64,000 nt of DNA from positions 558,001 to 622,000 of the forward strand of contig WGMG01000001.1 of assembly GCA_016125185.1 (NCBI GenBank), given 5' to 3'. Below, one piece after another: positions 26,555 through 34,334 of the stretch. The position numbers and the translations under genes were made by a program. Below the pieces are notes generated by a model. The model was not told the origin of the DNA and did no database searches. It worked only from the letters and a program-made list of their open reading frames with translations. Each line of letters opens with the position of its first letter. Position 1 is the first letter of the stretch. The DNA is from Armatimonadota bacterium (GTDB lineage: Bacteria; Armatimonadota; Fimbriimonadia; Fimbriimonadales; Fimbriimonadaceae).

Positions 26555-27306
26555 TCGAGACCCACTGCCATATCCATAACCCGGAGAACTTCGAAGACCC
26601 CGATGCGGTGGTTGAGGAGGCTCGACAGGCAGGAGTCGAGAAGATCGTGGTCGTGGGGTGCGAACCGAAAGACTGGCTAGTGGTTGAGGCTTTCATCGAG
26701 AAGCATGACGACGTGTACGGCATCTGTGGTTGGCATCCAAACTACACGGCCGAGTTCGACCCGATCGAACTACCGAAATTGATCCGCATTCTGAAGCACC
26801 CCAAGGTTTTGGCCTTGGGGGAGATCGGACTGGATTACCATTGGGACTATTCGCCGCCGATGATCCAGTTGGAGGCGCTGAAGGCTCAGTTGCGGCTGGC
26901 AGAGGAGATGACTCTGCCGGTGGTGTTCCATGCGCGGGAGGCGTATTCGGACCTCTTGGATGTTTTGGAAAAGGGTCCGCGGCTGAAGTACCTGTTCCAC
27001 TGCTTTGCAGGGACGAAGGATGACGCCCGTCGGGCGTTGCGGCTCGGGTCGCTGTTTGGATGCGATGGCCCCATTACGTACAAGAAATCGGATGAGCTAA
27101 GGGAGGTCTTTGCGTTCATTCCGCCTCACAAGATCGTGCTGGAGACGGACAGTCCGTACATGTCACCTGAGCCGTTCCGAGGGAAGCGAAACACGCCTGC
27201 GAATCTTCCGATTATCAATCGGAAGTTGGCTGAGTTGCATGGGATGAGCGAGGACGAGATGGCGGCGCAGACGACTTTGAATGCGCGGGACTTTTTTGGG
27301 TTTTAA
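26548..27306 (+). CDS. tatD: TatD family metal-dependent hydrolase/DNase
   Basis: 252 residues from GTG at 26548. Metal ligands are visible in order: IETHCHIHN, LGEIGLDYHWD, VVFHAREAY, LFHCFAG and ETDSPYMSPEPFRGKRNTP. These define TatD deoxyribonucleases of the amidohydrolase superfamily. The GTG is chosen because HCH must lie a few residues from the N-terminus. A longer frame from 26425 would duplicate the end of the GNAT gene. It is translationally coupled to that gene. Confidence 0.9.
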   Translation: MLIETHCHIHNPENFEDPDAVVEEARQAGVEKIVVVGCEPKDWLVVEAFIEKHDDVYGICGWHPNYTAEFDPIELPKLIRILKHPKVLALGEIGLDYHWDYSPPMIQLEALKAQLRLAEEMTLPVVFHAREAYSDLLDVLEKGPRLKYLFHCFAGTKDDARRALRLGSLFGCDGPITYKKSDELREVFAFIPPHKIVLETDSPYMSPEPFRGKRNTPANLPIINRKLAELHGMSEDEMAAQTTLNARDFFGF

Positions 27307-27390
27307 GTCCGGCTTTAGGGATCATCCACCCCGTCGCTTCGGCCACCCCTCCAATCTTTGGAGGGGAGCGTGGTTAATCGGATGGTTCGA
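27307..27390. repeat. Intergenic repeat-like hairpin element (R6)
   Basis: The gap between convergent genes holds CCACCCCGTCGCTTCGG followed by a perfect 9-bp hairpin, CCCCTCCAA-TCT-TTGGAGGGG at 27346-27366. The word structure resembles dispersed repeats known from other phyla. No second copy lies in the window. It could also act as a terminator, though there is no T-run. Confidence 0.45.
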
Positions 27391-27419
27391 AGGTTGTAGG
27401 CGTCTCTAGCTCCCAAATT

Positions 27420-27614
27420 CTAAGAGTTGTTCGTGTCTGGCGTGTTGGTGGAGGGCGTGGCGCTATTGGCGGCGGTGTTCGATGCGGCTGGTTTTGATCC
27501 GCCGAATGCCGGGCCGATGATGGAGTAGCCGATCAGCACGAACAAGAGGGGCAGGGCGATCCATTTGCCGATGAAAACGACGGCCTTTCCGAGGGGGGTG
27601 AGTTTGTACGCCAT
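27420..27614 (-). CDS. Small single-pass membrane protein
   Basis: 64 residues: a short basic start (MAYKLTPLGKAVVFIGKW), one membrane segment (ALPLLFVLIGYSIIGPAF) and an Ala/Ser/Thr/Asn-rich tail. A ribosome site GAGAGG lies about ten bases before the ATG, and a TACAAT -10 candidate lies 16 bases before it. No family is recognised. The similar N-terminus of some ABC solute-binding proteins (GKxxxF..) raises the chance that this is a truncated relic. Confidence 0.5.
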   Translation of the reverse strand: MAYKLTPLGKAVVFIGKWIALPLLFVLIGYSIIGPAFGGSKPAASNTAANSATPSTNTPDTNNS

Positions 27615-27641
27615 GCGTGCCTACCTCTCTATTGTATCCGC

Positions 27642-28490
27642 TTACTGGAGATCAACTCGAAAGAGTTCGCTCTGCTCGTTGGCGATGATGAGCGAGGTGG
27701 GAGAGTCCCAGCAGAGAGCTTCGCACTGCTTGGCATTCGTAAATTTGATCTGCTTGATCGGGTGGTGGAAGATGTCGCCGCCCTTGGTCATATCGAAAAG
27801 CCAGACGGATTGCTCCGGTGCTTGGGTGAGGAGGGCAAGCCGCTTGCCATCTGGTGAGATATCGGCGGCGGTGACCCACCCGCCCAGGTCGGTCTTGGTG
27901 TCGAGTTTTTTGAGCGTGTTGACGCCGCTATAGCTGGGCTTTTCCAGCGAGTAAATCGACGCGCCGGTGTCAGGTGATTTCTTCTTCTGGTTCTTGCGCC
28001 ACTTGGTAATGAAGTACAGGCGACCCTTCGAAACCATCAACGATTCGCAGTCATAGCGCCACTCGGAGGTTGGGGTCTTGTCGGGGTAGGCGATGCGAAT
28101 CTTCTTGACGTTAGCGACGGAGGTCACTTTGGTCGGGTCAGGCTCGGGCAGCACGTAGACGCATTGGTCTTTGCGGAAATTGAGGTTGTCACCGCAGTCG
28201 GAGACGTAAAGAGTCTTTCCTTCGATCGCGATGTCTTCCCAATCGAAATTGGTGGCCCCTTCCAGTTTGATACCCTCGTAGCTGGGCTGATTAGGCTGGA
28301 TCAGAGTGCCATCCGGGTGGATGGCGAAGATTCGTGCGCTGTCGCCGCTGTCGTTGTGGACCCAGTACGTATTTTTGTATTGTCGGCTCTTGGCGATTCC
28401 GCTCAGTTCGTCGATCATCGGAGTCGCGACCTTGGCGATGGGTTGCAGGCTTTTCTGAAGGAAACAAAGGCAGAGCGCGGCGAGGACCAT
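27642..28490 (-). CDS. Exported beta-propeller-like protein
   Basis: 282 residues from ATG at 28490. A signal or anchor segment (MVLAALCLCFLQ) is followed by repeated beta-strand blocks: DELSGIAKSRQYKNTYWVHNDSGD, DWEDIAIEGKTLYVSDCGDN, CESLMVSKGRLYFITKW and WVTAADISPDGKRLALLTQ. The pattern resembles secreted propellers related to SdiA-regulated or PHP-type proteins, but I cannot name the family. The 44-residue upstream extension lies inside the divergent peptidase gene and is rejected. The start sits seven bases after a TATCAT box shared with the divergent gene. Confidence 0.65.
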   Translation of the reverse strand: MVLAALCLCFLQKSLQPIAKVATPMIDELSGIAKSRQYKNTYWVHNDSGDSARIFAIHPDGTLIQPNQPSYEGIKLEGATNFDWEDIAIEGKTLYVSDCGDNLNFRKDQCVYVLPEPDPTKVTSVANVKKIRIAYPDKTPTSEWRYDCESLMVSKGRLYFITKWRKNQKKKSPDTGASIYSLEKPSYSGVNTLKKLDTKTDLGGWVTAADISPDGKRLALLTQAPEQSVWLFDMTKGGDIFHHPIKQIKFTNAKQCEALCWDSPTSLIIANEQSELFRVDLQ

Positions 28491-28496
28491 TAGGGC

Positions 28497-28503
28497 TATG
28501 ATA
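28497..28503. promoter_or_regulatory. Symmetric -10 box TATGATA serving both strands
   Basis: The only sequence between the start codons at 28490 (minus) and 28509 (plus) is 18 bp. Its centre, TATGATA, reads TATGAT six bases before the plus ATG and TATCAT seven bases before the minus ATG. One symmetric box can therefore start two leaderless divergent transcripts. Confidence 0.55.
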
Positions 28504-28508
28504 ACCCT

Positions 28509-29915
28509 ATGATCGCTTCGATTGCTTGCTTGGCCCTGCTGGCCCAACAGCAGGACGGATTCCAGTTTCGGGTGTACGAAAACGACAAGATTAAGCCCGC
28601 GGAATTTGCCCAGCGGCGGCATGATTTGTTAGCCAAGCTACCGGCGGGGAATGTAACGGTTTTGGTAACGAATCCGCTTCATCAGCGGAGCAACGATACC
28701 GAATATCGCTTCCGGCCGAACTCGTATTTCTGGTACCTCACGGGATGTGAGGAAGGCGACTCAGCTTTAATTCTTGCTCCAGATGGGATCACGGTCGATG
28801 GCAAGAGTGTAAAGGAAGTGTTGTTTGTTCAGGACAAGAATCCGGGGGCCGAAACATGGACGGGCATCCTGATGGGCGCTCCGGTGGCGAAGGAGCTTTT
28901 GGGTATCGACGCGGTGGTTTCAAACAAGCGATTTGCTGAGGTGCTGAGCACTTTACACCCGGAATCGACGACGTTGGTGGATCGCCCCGAAGGCTTGTCG
29001 GGGACGGTCCAGAAAATGGTTGAGAGTTTCGATCAATGGTCTAAGGGGACAAAGGCAGATGCGACGGCGATCAAGACGCTGAACGTGATGCGGAGCGTTA
29101 AGTCGCCGGCGGAAATCGCGCTCACTTGGAAGTCCATCAACGCGACGGTGGAGGCGCATAAAGAGGCGTTGCGATCATGCGAACCGGGGATGCGGGAGTA
29201 TGAGATTGCGTCGCTGGTGGAGTACATCTTTGCCCGGAATGGATGCGAGTCGGTGGCTTATGGCAGTATCGTCGGCTCGGGCGTAAACTCGTGCGTTCTG
29301 CACTACGTAGATGCGCGGAAGACGATCGAGAAAGGCGACTTTATTTGCATGGATGTGGGCGGCGAGTACCACGGGTACGCAAGCGATGTGACGCGAAGCT
29401 ACCCAGCGAACGGCAAGTACACGCCGGAACAGCGGGCGATCTACGAGATTGTGCAGGAGGCGCAGGAAGCGGGCGTCAAAGCGTGTAAAGTCGGTGCAGC
29501 GTTTGGTGCGGCGGGGCAGGTGGCGAATCGGATTGTGGCGGACGGGCTGATGAAGCTTGGGATCATCAAGGAAGCTTCCGAGGTCCGACGGTACTTCATG
29601 CACGGGACGTCACACTATGTGGGCTTGGACGTGCACGACACGGGCGATTACGGTCCCTTGCGTAACGGTCAGATCATGACGGTCGAGCCGGGAATCTATA
29701 TCAAGGAAGGCTCGCCGTGCGACAAGAAGTGGTGGAACATCGGCGTACGGATCGAGGATACGATTTTGGTGACCGATGCGGGTCCGGTTAACATGAGCGG
29801 AAGCAAGTTGCCGCGTTCGATTCCCGAGATCGAAAAGTTGATGTCCGAGACGGGGCTGGGCAACCGTCCTGAGGGGAAGGTTATTTCGGAAGCGTATAAG
29901 GGGTCGCTGAAATAA
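28509..29915 (+). CDS. pepP: Xaa-Pro aminopeptidase (M24B, aminopeptidase P)
   Basis: 468 residues. The N-terminal creatinase-like domain has YRFRPNSYFWYLTGC. The pita-bread catalytic domain has the metal ligands in FICMDVGGEYHGYASDVTRSYP (two Asp), HGTSHYVGLDVHD (His), EPGIYI (Glu) and VRIEDTIL (Glu). It removes N-terminal residues that precede proline. A short hydrophobic start (MIASIACLALLAQQQ) may act as a signal peptide, so export is possible, unlike the usual cytoplasmic PepP. It starts six bases after a -10 box. Confidence 0.9.
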   Translation: MIASIACLALLAQQQDGFQFRVYENDKIKPAEFAQRRHDLLAKLPAGNVTVLVTNPLHQRSNDTEYRFRPNSYFWYLTGCEEGDSALILAPDGITVDGKSVKEVLFVQDKNPGAETWTGILMGAPVAKELLGIDAVVSNKRFAEVLSTLHPESTTLVDRPEGLSGTVQKMVESFDQWSKGTKADATAIKTLNVMRSVKSPAEIALTWKSINATVEAHKEALRSCEPGMREYEIASLVEYIFARNGCESVAYGSIVGSGVNSCVLHYVDARKTIEKGDFICMDVGGEYHGYASDVTRSYPANGKYTPEQRAIYEIVQEAQEAGVKACKVGAAFGAAGQVANRIVADGLMKLGIIKEASEVRRYFMHGTSHYVGLDVHDTGDYGPLRNGQIMTVEPGIYIKEGSPCDKKWWNIGVRIEDTILVTDAGPVNMSGSKLPRSIPEIEKLMSETGLGNRPEGKVISEAYKGSLK

Positions 29916-29916
29916 C

Positions 29917-30477
29917 CTATAGTCCCATTCGGACGCGGTGCAGGAAGAGGCGAGCCTCTTCGCTGGGGCCGTCGAAGTCGATGCGGACAACCTCTTCGAG
30001 GTCGATGTAATGAATTCCATCTTCGATGCCGGACTTGTTGACCTCGAGCAATTCGATATGGTCGTCGGTGTAGTCCTTGATGAAGCCTAGAAATTGAACG
30101 TCGGCGGTGACGCTGACCATGATGCGGCTATTGCGGGCGTATCGAACGAGGTCGAGGAGCGTTTCGAAGGGGCCGACGGTGGTGGGGCGGACAGGAAATT
30201 CGGTTTGTCGCTGTCGCTCGTGAAGGAGCTTGATGGCGACGAGGTATTGGGTGCCGACGGCGAGGCGCACGATCTCATCGATCTGGCCCACGAACGAGCC
30301 GTTCGGGCGGCCTTTGCTGTCGATTAGGGCCAGCGAGTAATAGTCTTCGCTGACGGACAGGACGAAGCCGACTTCGAATTTGTCGGTGTCGTCGCGATCT
30401 TCGTAAACTTCGACGAGTTCTTCGGTCCCGACGTATTGCTTGAGAACCTCTCGGAAGCGGTCAACAGCGGCACTCAT
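29917..30477 (-). CDS. Conserved hypothetical protein, beta-rich
   Basis: 186 residues from ATG at 30477 (MSAAVDRFREVLKQYVG). Two similar halves can be seen, each with a strand-rich Sm-like pattern: VGFVLSVSEDYYSLALIDSKG and LGFIKDYTDDHIELLEVNKSG, each followed by an acidic-hydrophobic EIVRL / EVVRI segment. This suggests a duplicated small beta-barrel. No named family is recognised. The long N-terminal extension to 30816 crosses a terminator and is rejected. The stop is one base from the convergent pepP stop. Confidence 0.6.
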   Translation of the reverse strand: MSAAVDRFREVLKQYVGTEELVEVYEDRDDTDKFEVGFVLSVSEDYYSLALIDSKGRPNGSFVGQIDEIVRLAVGTQYLVAIKLLHERQRQTEFPVRPTTVGPFETLLDLVRYARNSRIMVSVTADVQFLGFIKDYTDDHIELLEVNKSGIEDGIHYIDLEEVVRIDFDGPSEEARLFLHRVRMGL

Positions 30478-30495
30478 AGACTTATTCTGACTCAC

Positions 30496-30528
30496 AAAAA
30501 AGCCAGGAAGTTTCTTCCTGGCTTTTTG
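30496..30528 (-). terminator. Rho-independent terminator after the first PEP-CTERM gene
   Basis: Perfect stem AAAAAGCCAGGAAG / CTTCCTGGCTTTTT with a three-base loop, flanked by A and T runs. It lies 20 bases past the stop at 30548 on the minus strand. Confidence 0.85.
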
Positions 30529-30547
30529 AGCTTGTAAAGGTTCCGAC

Positions 30548-31432
30548 TTATCGCTTTCGGCGTCGGGCGACGAGACCAAGAAGGCCAAGACCCATGACAG
30601 CGAAGGAAGCCGGTTCGGGGACGACAACGACGTTGTCGATGCCGAAGCCGTGATCGTTACCTGCGTCGTTGATGTCGGTGAAACGGAAGACGATTTCGTC
30701 TCCGTTGTCCCACGACAGACCTTCGCCGAAGAGCTCGACGACGGCGCGGACGCGAACCGAGTTAGCCGGGTCGTTGCCATCCAGCGCACCAGCCGTGGAG
30801 CCCGAAGTGGGGCCAAGGACGGTGTTGGTGAGAACCGGTGCCGACAGGTTGGTGAGGTTCGTATCGGTGGTCGACGTGGTCTGAATCCAGACGTGTCCGC
30901 TACCGTAACCGGTGCCAGTGTTAAAGTCGGACTGCGCGAACGAGTTGCCGGACTTAATGAGTTGGTAGGTCAGCGAAAGACCCTGCTGGTTGACGTTGCC
31001 GCCGTTTCGCCACTGTTCGAGGTCGAACTGAATGACCGCAATACCAGTGGACGTACCCGTGTTGTTGACCAATCGAGCACCGTAGGAGATGTTGCCAACG
31101 GTTCCCGACGAGGCGGTGCCAAGAGCTCGCTCGGTCGATCCGGCTGAGCCATAGCTGTAGTAACGACCCGTGTTTGACGAGCCATTGTCGCCAAAGATGT
31201 TGTAGTTCGATCCGGAACCACCGCTTTCGCCGTAGTACCAGCCGGGCAGGGTTGCTCCCGCGCCGTTGTTGAACTCGCCGCCGCCAGCGGTGAGAGCGGT
31301 GTTCGAGGCGGTGTTCGTCAGGCTATCGAAATTCTGTGTGTAGCCAGCGCCGAAGTCCGTAATGCTGATCGTCTGAGCGAAAGCACCGGATGCCGCTCCA
31401 ATGCCCATCGCCAAAATGAGAAACTTTTTCAT
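30548..31432 (-). CDS. PEP-CTERM secreted protein 1
   Basis: 294 residues from ATG at 31432. Sec signal MKKFLILAMGIGAASGAFAQ, then a Gly/Ser/Thr/Asn-rich beta-sandwich-like body with few charges and no Cys. The C-terminal sorting signal is VPEPASFAVMGLGLLGLVARR: the PEP motif, a membrane segment and a basic end. Such proteins are cut by an exosortase and released to the surface or matrix. The leader has GGAGCTTGGAA before the ATG, shared with the next two PEP-CTERM genes. The exosortase is not in this window. Confidence 0.88.
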   Translation of the reverse strand: MKKFLILAMGIGAASGAFAQTISITDFGAGYTQNFDSLTNTASNTALTAGGGEFNNGAGATLPGWYYGESGGSGSNYNIFGDNGSSNTGRYYSYGSAGSTERALGTASSGTVGNISYGARLVNNTGTSTGIAVIQFDLEQWRNGGNVNQQGLSLTYQLIKSGNSFAQSDFNTGTGYGSGHVWIQTTSTTDTNLTNLSAPVLTNTVLGPTSGSTAGALDGNDPANSVRVRAVVELFGEGLSWDNGDEIVFRFTDINDAGNDHGFGIDNVVVVPEPASFAVMGLGLLGLVARRRKR

Positions 31433-31578
31433 AAATTCCAAGCTCCAAGTCTTAATCCAAACACAACCACAGTGTCAGTCAGATCAAAGCGTTCCCATGC
31501 ACCGCACAGAAACCCCACCAGTTTATGTGATTTCACTGATTCAATGCAAGGCGATTGAGCCGGTAAATATGCGGGCTT

Positions 31579-31610
31579 GTGTTAGGTTTTCACCATCGAA
31601 AACCTAACAC
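31579..31610 (-). terminator. Stem-loop after the second PEP-CTERM gene
   Basis: A 13-bp perfect stem GTGTTAGGTTTTC / GAAAACCTAACAC with a six-base loop, 18 bases past the stop at 31628. No clear T-run follows on the minus strand, so it may work as a terminator with help or as an mRNA 3' stabiliser. Confidence 0.55.
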
Positions 31611-31627
31611 TGAGCTTGAGGTTTGTC

Positions 31628-32476
31628 TTAGCGTCGTCGTCGGGCGACGATGCCAGCGAGGCCGATTCCAATGATCGCGAACGTGGCTGGTTCGGGCACC
31701 GGATTGACTCCACCCGGCGTTTGGTGAAGGACCTTTACGTCTTCGGGGAACGTGGCGTAGCCGCTGTTGGCCCAATCTTCCCAGTCCTCGTCTCGCGACG
31801 TGCCGTCGGGATGAGGTCCTCGGTAGGCGCTGTAGAATGCGACCTTGGTTTGGTCGAAGTCGGTGATGCCAGTCCCAGAGTTGACGTCGCCGACGATGAC
31901 GCCATCGCCAGGGAGTCTCGAGAAGGCGTCGGGTGTAAAGGTACCGACGGTGCCATTCGTGTAGTTCAACAGGCCGTAGGTGATGTCACTGGCGCCGCCA
32001 TCGGTCCAGCCCACGCCATCGATGATGGTTCCGAAGCCGTTGTCGAGAACTCCGTCATCATCGGTATCGTAGTCGGTGCCTTGCACGGGCGCGAAGCCCG
32101 AGGTCAGCAGGAATGAGTTCGAGCCGTTCTCCAGCGCGCCGCTGCTGCTCGTCGACTCGGTGTCGAGCGTCGTTTCGGCTTCGAGCGGGCTGACGCTATC
32201 GCCCCATCGGATCATGGCCAGCCCGTTGGAGCCGAGGCTCCCCAGGGTTGCCCCGAGGTCGACGACGACGTCGGCGGACCCAGCTCCGCCTCCGATGTCT
32301 CCTTCCATTGAAATAAAGTACATGCCGGCAAGGCTTGCCCCCGGGGTTCCCTTGATTTCCATGAATTCCCAGCCGCCGTCGGTACCCGAGGGGTTGACGA
32401 ACAGCTCGTTGATCTGGAACTGTGAGAATGCAGAAGCGGACAAAAGCCCAAGCGCTACTAGTGATAGTTTTTTCAT
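31628..32476 (-). CDS. PEP-CTERM secreted protein 2 (lamin-tail-like)
   Basis: 282 residues from ATG at 32476. The signal peptide is MKKLSLVALGLLSASAFSQ. The body begins FQINELFVNPSGTDGGWEFMEIKG, the typical opening of lamin-tail domains (INEL..NP....EFIEI), and ends with the sorting signal VPEPATFAIIGIGLAGIVARR. A region rich in Asp (DYDTDDDGVLDNG) looks like a calcium-binding type III dockerin-style loop. It is probably a surface or matrix protein released by exosortase. The leader carries GGAGCTTGAAA like its neighbours. Confidence 0.87.
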   Translation of the reverse strand: MKKLSLVALGLLSASAFSQFQINELFVNPSGTDGGWEFMEIKGTPGASLAGMYFISMEGDIGGGAGSADVVVDLGATLGSLGSNGLAMIRWGDSVSPLEAETTLDTESTSSSGALENGSNSFLLTSGFAPVQGTDYDTDDDGVLDNGFGTIIDGVGWTDGGASDITYGLLNYTNGTVGTFTPDAFSRLPGDGVIVGDVNSGTGITDFDQTKVAFYSAYRGPHPDGTSRDEDWEDWANSGYATFPEDVKVLHQTPGGVNPVPEPATFAIIGIGLAGIVARRRR

Positions 32477-32614
32477 CGTTTCAAGCTCCATGAGGCGCAA
32501 AAAGGCCCCAAGTGTCTGTGAAGATTAAAAGCCCTCGCAGGACGCAAGGACTATCCAACCTAGTTTTTTGAGATCCGCGTGGCGGCTCTCAAAAGCGCTT
32601 ATAAAATTCCGGGG

Positions 32615-32643
32615 TGCGGGGCCTTGGTCTTAGACCCCGCACG
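32615..32643 (-). terminator. Probable terminator stem after the third PEP-CTERM gene
   Basis: GTGCGGGG pairs with CCCCGCAC across a 13-base loop, just past the stop at 32655 on the minus strand. It is followed, on that strand, by CCCGGAATTTTA. The T-run is short and displaced, so confidence is moderate. Confidence 0.45.
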
Positions 32644-32654
32644 CTTGTCGGAAC

Positions 32655-33740
32655 TTAGTTTCTGCGTCGTCGGCGAGACGCGAGGCCCACTAGGCCGATG
32701 CCAACAATGGCGAGCGATGCCGGTTCAGGGACGATTTCGATGCTGCGGAAGACCGTACCGGTGTCGGCGGTCGCGAGTTCAGCGAACGAGTTCGAGGTCG
32801 TTTCCAGCGTACCGTTATCGAAGGTGAATCCAACCAGCTTGTTCGCGTTAGCGATACCGAACACGGTCGTCTCCTGAACGCCGTTGTTGTTCCACGATCG
32901 AACAGCAATGCTTCGCAGGGCAGACGTTGTCGAAGGAAGAGCGATCGTTCGGAACAGCGAACCGTTCTTGTAGACCTGAAGTCCGCCGCCGTTTGCCGTC
33001 GATCGATCATCGGCCACAAGCGTATAGTCCGTTGAGTTCTCGTTATAGAACTCGAAGTCGTACGGGCTAGCCGTTCCAGTTCCGGTGCCACCAGTCAACT
33101 GGACGAGGGTTTCGGCGCCGGGTGTCACGCTGTAGATGCCGATACCAGCGTTGCCCGAAGCAGAGCCGGTCGAACCGTAGGTCGTACCGCCGACTTCCTT
33201 AATCACTCGGACGTTCTGCGTGGTACCCAATTCGGTGGAGGTGCCAGCCGTTGTGGTTCTCCAACCGCCATTCGGCGACGTAGCAGTTCCACCGGTCAGA
33301 ACGGTCGTGCCGTCGGTTGTGTAGGCGGAGCGAATGTTGTTAGCGGAATAGACGCCCGCCTGGAGGTCGACGTAGTTGACGCCGCCGAGGCCGCCATTGG
33401 CAAAGTTGTCGTAAACGGCGACGCGTCGAGCGGTCGTCGTCGATGCGACGCTGGCAGTGCCGACAGTGGCGCTGTAACCACCAAGGGCAAGATAGTTCAG
33501 CGAAGCGTTCATTTGACCTTCAGAGGTAGCCGATCCCGAGAGGGTAAAGCCGCTTCCGAGTCCGAAAACCTTAGAATTCGAAGTTCCGTCGAAATTAAAA
33601 CCAACCAAATCGACCGAGTTGGCCGCACTGGTGGTCCCGTTAACTCTGGCAACCACAAGAGAGTCGTAGGGGAAGAATCCCTGTCCAAAAGCCGTTGCGG
33701 TCGCCAAGACCCCAAGCGGCACAAGAATCAATTTGTTCAT
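32655..33740 (-). CDS. PEP-CTERM secreted protein 3
   Basis: 361 residues from ATG at 33740. The signal is MNKLILVPLGVLATATAFGQ. A Thr/Ser/Gly-rich beta body follows, propeller-like in places (YDSLVVARVNGTT, VYDNFANGGLGGVNYVDLQ, FRTIALPSTTSALRSIAVRSW). The C-terminal sorting signal is VPEPASLAIVGIGLVGLASRR. It is the first of three PEP-CTERM genes in a row on one strand, each with its own leader. Upstream are three 11-bp-phased TTAACA-like repeats (33824-33852). The 26-residue extension to 33818 is rejected because the signal peptide begins at 33740. Confidence 0.87.
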   Translation of the reverse strand: MNKLILVPLGVLATATAFGQGFFPYDSLVVARVNGTTSAANSVDLVGFNFDGTSNSKVFGLGSGFTLSGSATSEGQMNASLNYLALGGYSATVGTASVASTTTARRVAVYDNFANGGLGGVNYVDLQAGVYSANNIRSAYTTDGTTVLTGGTATSPNGGWRTTTAGTSTELGTTQNVRVIKEVGGTTYGSTGSASGNAGIGIYSVTPGAETLVQLTGGTGTGTASPYDFEFYNENSTDYTLVADDRSTANGGGLQVYKNGSLFRTIALPSTTSALRSIAVRSWNNNGVQETTVFGIANANKLVGFTFDNGTLETTSNSFAELATADTGTVFRSIEIVPEPASLAIVGIGLVGLASRRRRRN

Positions 33741-33823
33741 TTTTCCAAGCTCCAAGACAAGCCGAACCCCGGAACTCCTAGTTGGAATCCCCGCGCTCGG
33801 TAGAAAAAATTGTCTCATTGACT

Positions 33824-33852
33824 TGTTAAGGGGGATTTAAGCGGATGTTAAG
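33824..33852 (-). promoter_or_regulatory. Three direct repeats at 11-bp spacing, OmpR/PhoP-type operator candidate
   Basis: On the minus strand CTTAACA, CTTAAAT and CTTAACA begin 11 bp apart (plus-strand positions 33846-33852, 33835-33841, 33824-33830). Hexamers like TTAACA repeated once per helical turn are the binding pattern of winged-helix response regulators such as Bacillus PhoP. The array lies 84-112 bases before the PEP-CTERM 3 ATG. Confidence 0.45.
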
Positions 33853-34161
33853 AGTAGGTTCAAAATAGAGCCTTTTTCCGGAAACCCGCACAAATACTGG
33901 GTCGTTCTGGACCGGATAGACTCAGAGGTTTTTCGAAGAAAATGTAACGAAAGTACCATTTCGGCGCCAGGTTTCCGTTACTTATCGACACGGCAAAATC
34001 GCCTGGGAAGGTAGGTTTTCCAACCTAGGGAACAAAATTCTCTTGAACCTTTTCATTTCCTTGGTCCGTACACTATAATGAACACGCGACTGACCACCAT
34101 CAGGAGGGAGTCCGGTCGTTACAAAAAAACTACACTTCAGGAGGTGTAAAGGAAAAAAGAT
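33853..34161. other. Intergenic region with promoter of the small lipoprotein
   Basis: No gene is seen. TATAAT at 34074-34079 is a strong -10 candidate for the lipoprotein gene, about 85 bases from its ATG, which leaves an untranslated leader. A hairpin TAGGTT-TTCC-AACCTA lies near 34013-34028. Two AGGAGG-like words occur in the leader (34101-34107 and 34138-34144), and only the second is near the start. Confidence 0.5.
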
Positions 34162-34275
34162 ATGAAGAAGATTATTGCTCTCGTTATGGTGCTCGGCGTT
34201 CTTGGTGGCGTGATGGCCGGTTGCAGTGGTGGCGGCGACGCCAACAGCACTTCGTCTGCTGCAGCAAACAACTAG
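34162..34275 (+). CDS. 37-residue lipoprotein
   Basis: MKKIIALVMVLGVLGGVMAGC is a complete lipoprotein signal with lipobox MAGC (Cys21). Only 16 residues follow (SGGGDANSTSSAAANN), so the mature product is a lipidated 17-mer. A Shine-Dalgarno element CAGGAGGTG, a second purine word AAAGGA, a TATAAT box and a perfect terminator on the other side make this a real, independent gene. It is too short for most gene finders. Homologues may exist as entericidin-like or spacer lipoproteins. Function unknown. Confidence 0.8.
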   Translation: MKKIIALVMVLGVLGGVMAGCSGGGDANSTSSAAANN

Positions 34276-34296
34276 TTCGTCTCGCATTTAGCGAAC

Positions 34297-34331
34297 AAAA
34301 AGACCCGTTTCATTTGGAAACGGGTCTTTTT
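34297..34331. terminator. Strong bidirectional rho-independent terminator
   Basis: A perfect 15-bp stem, AAAAAGACCCGTTTC / GAAACGGGTCTTTTT, with loop ATTTG. The A and T runs on each side make it work for the lipoprotein gene (plus) and for the convergent nucleotidyltransferase gene (minus). Confidence 0.92.
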
Positions 34332-34334
34332 GTT

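Noticed and set aside
33853-34161. Cyclic-di-GMP or other known riboswitch before the small lipoprotein or the PEP-CTERM gene
   Set aside because: Short hairpins exist, but I could not match any conserved riboswitch core.
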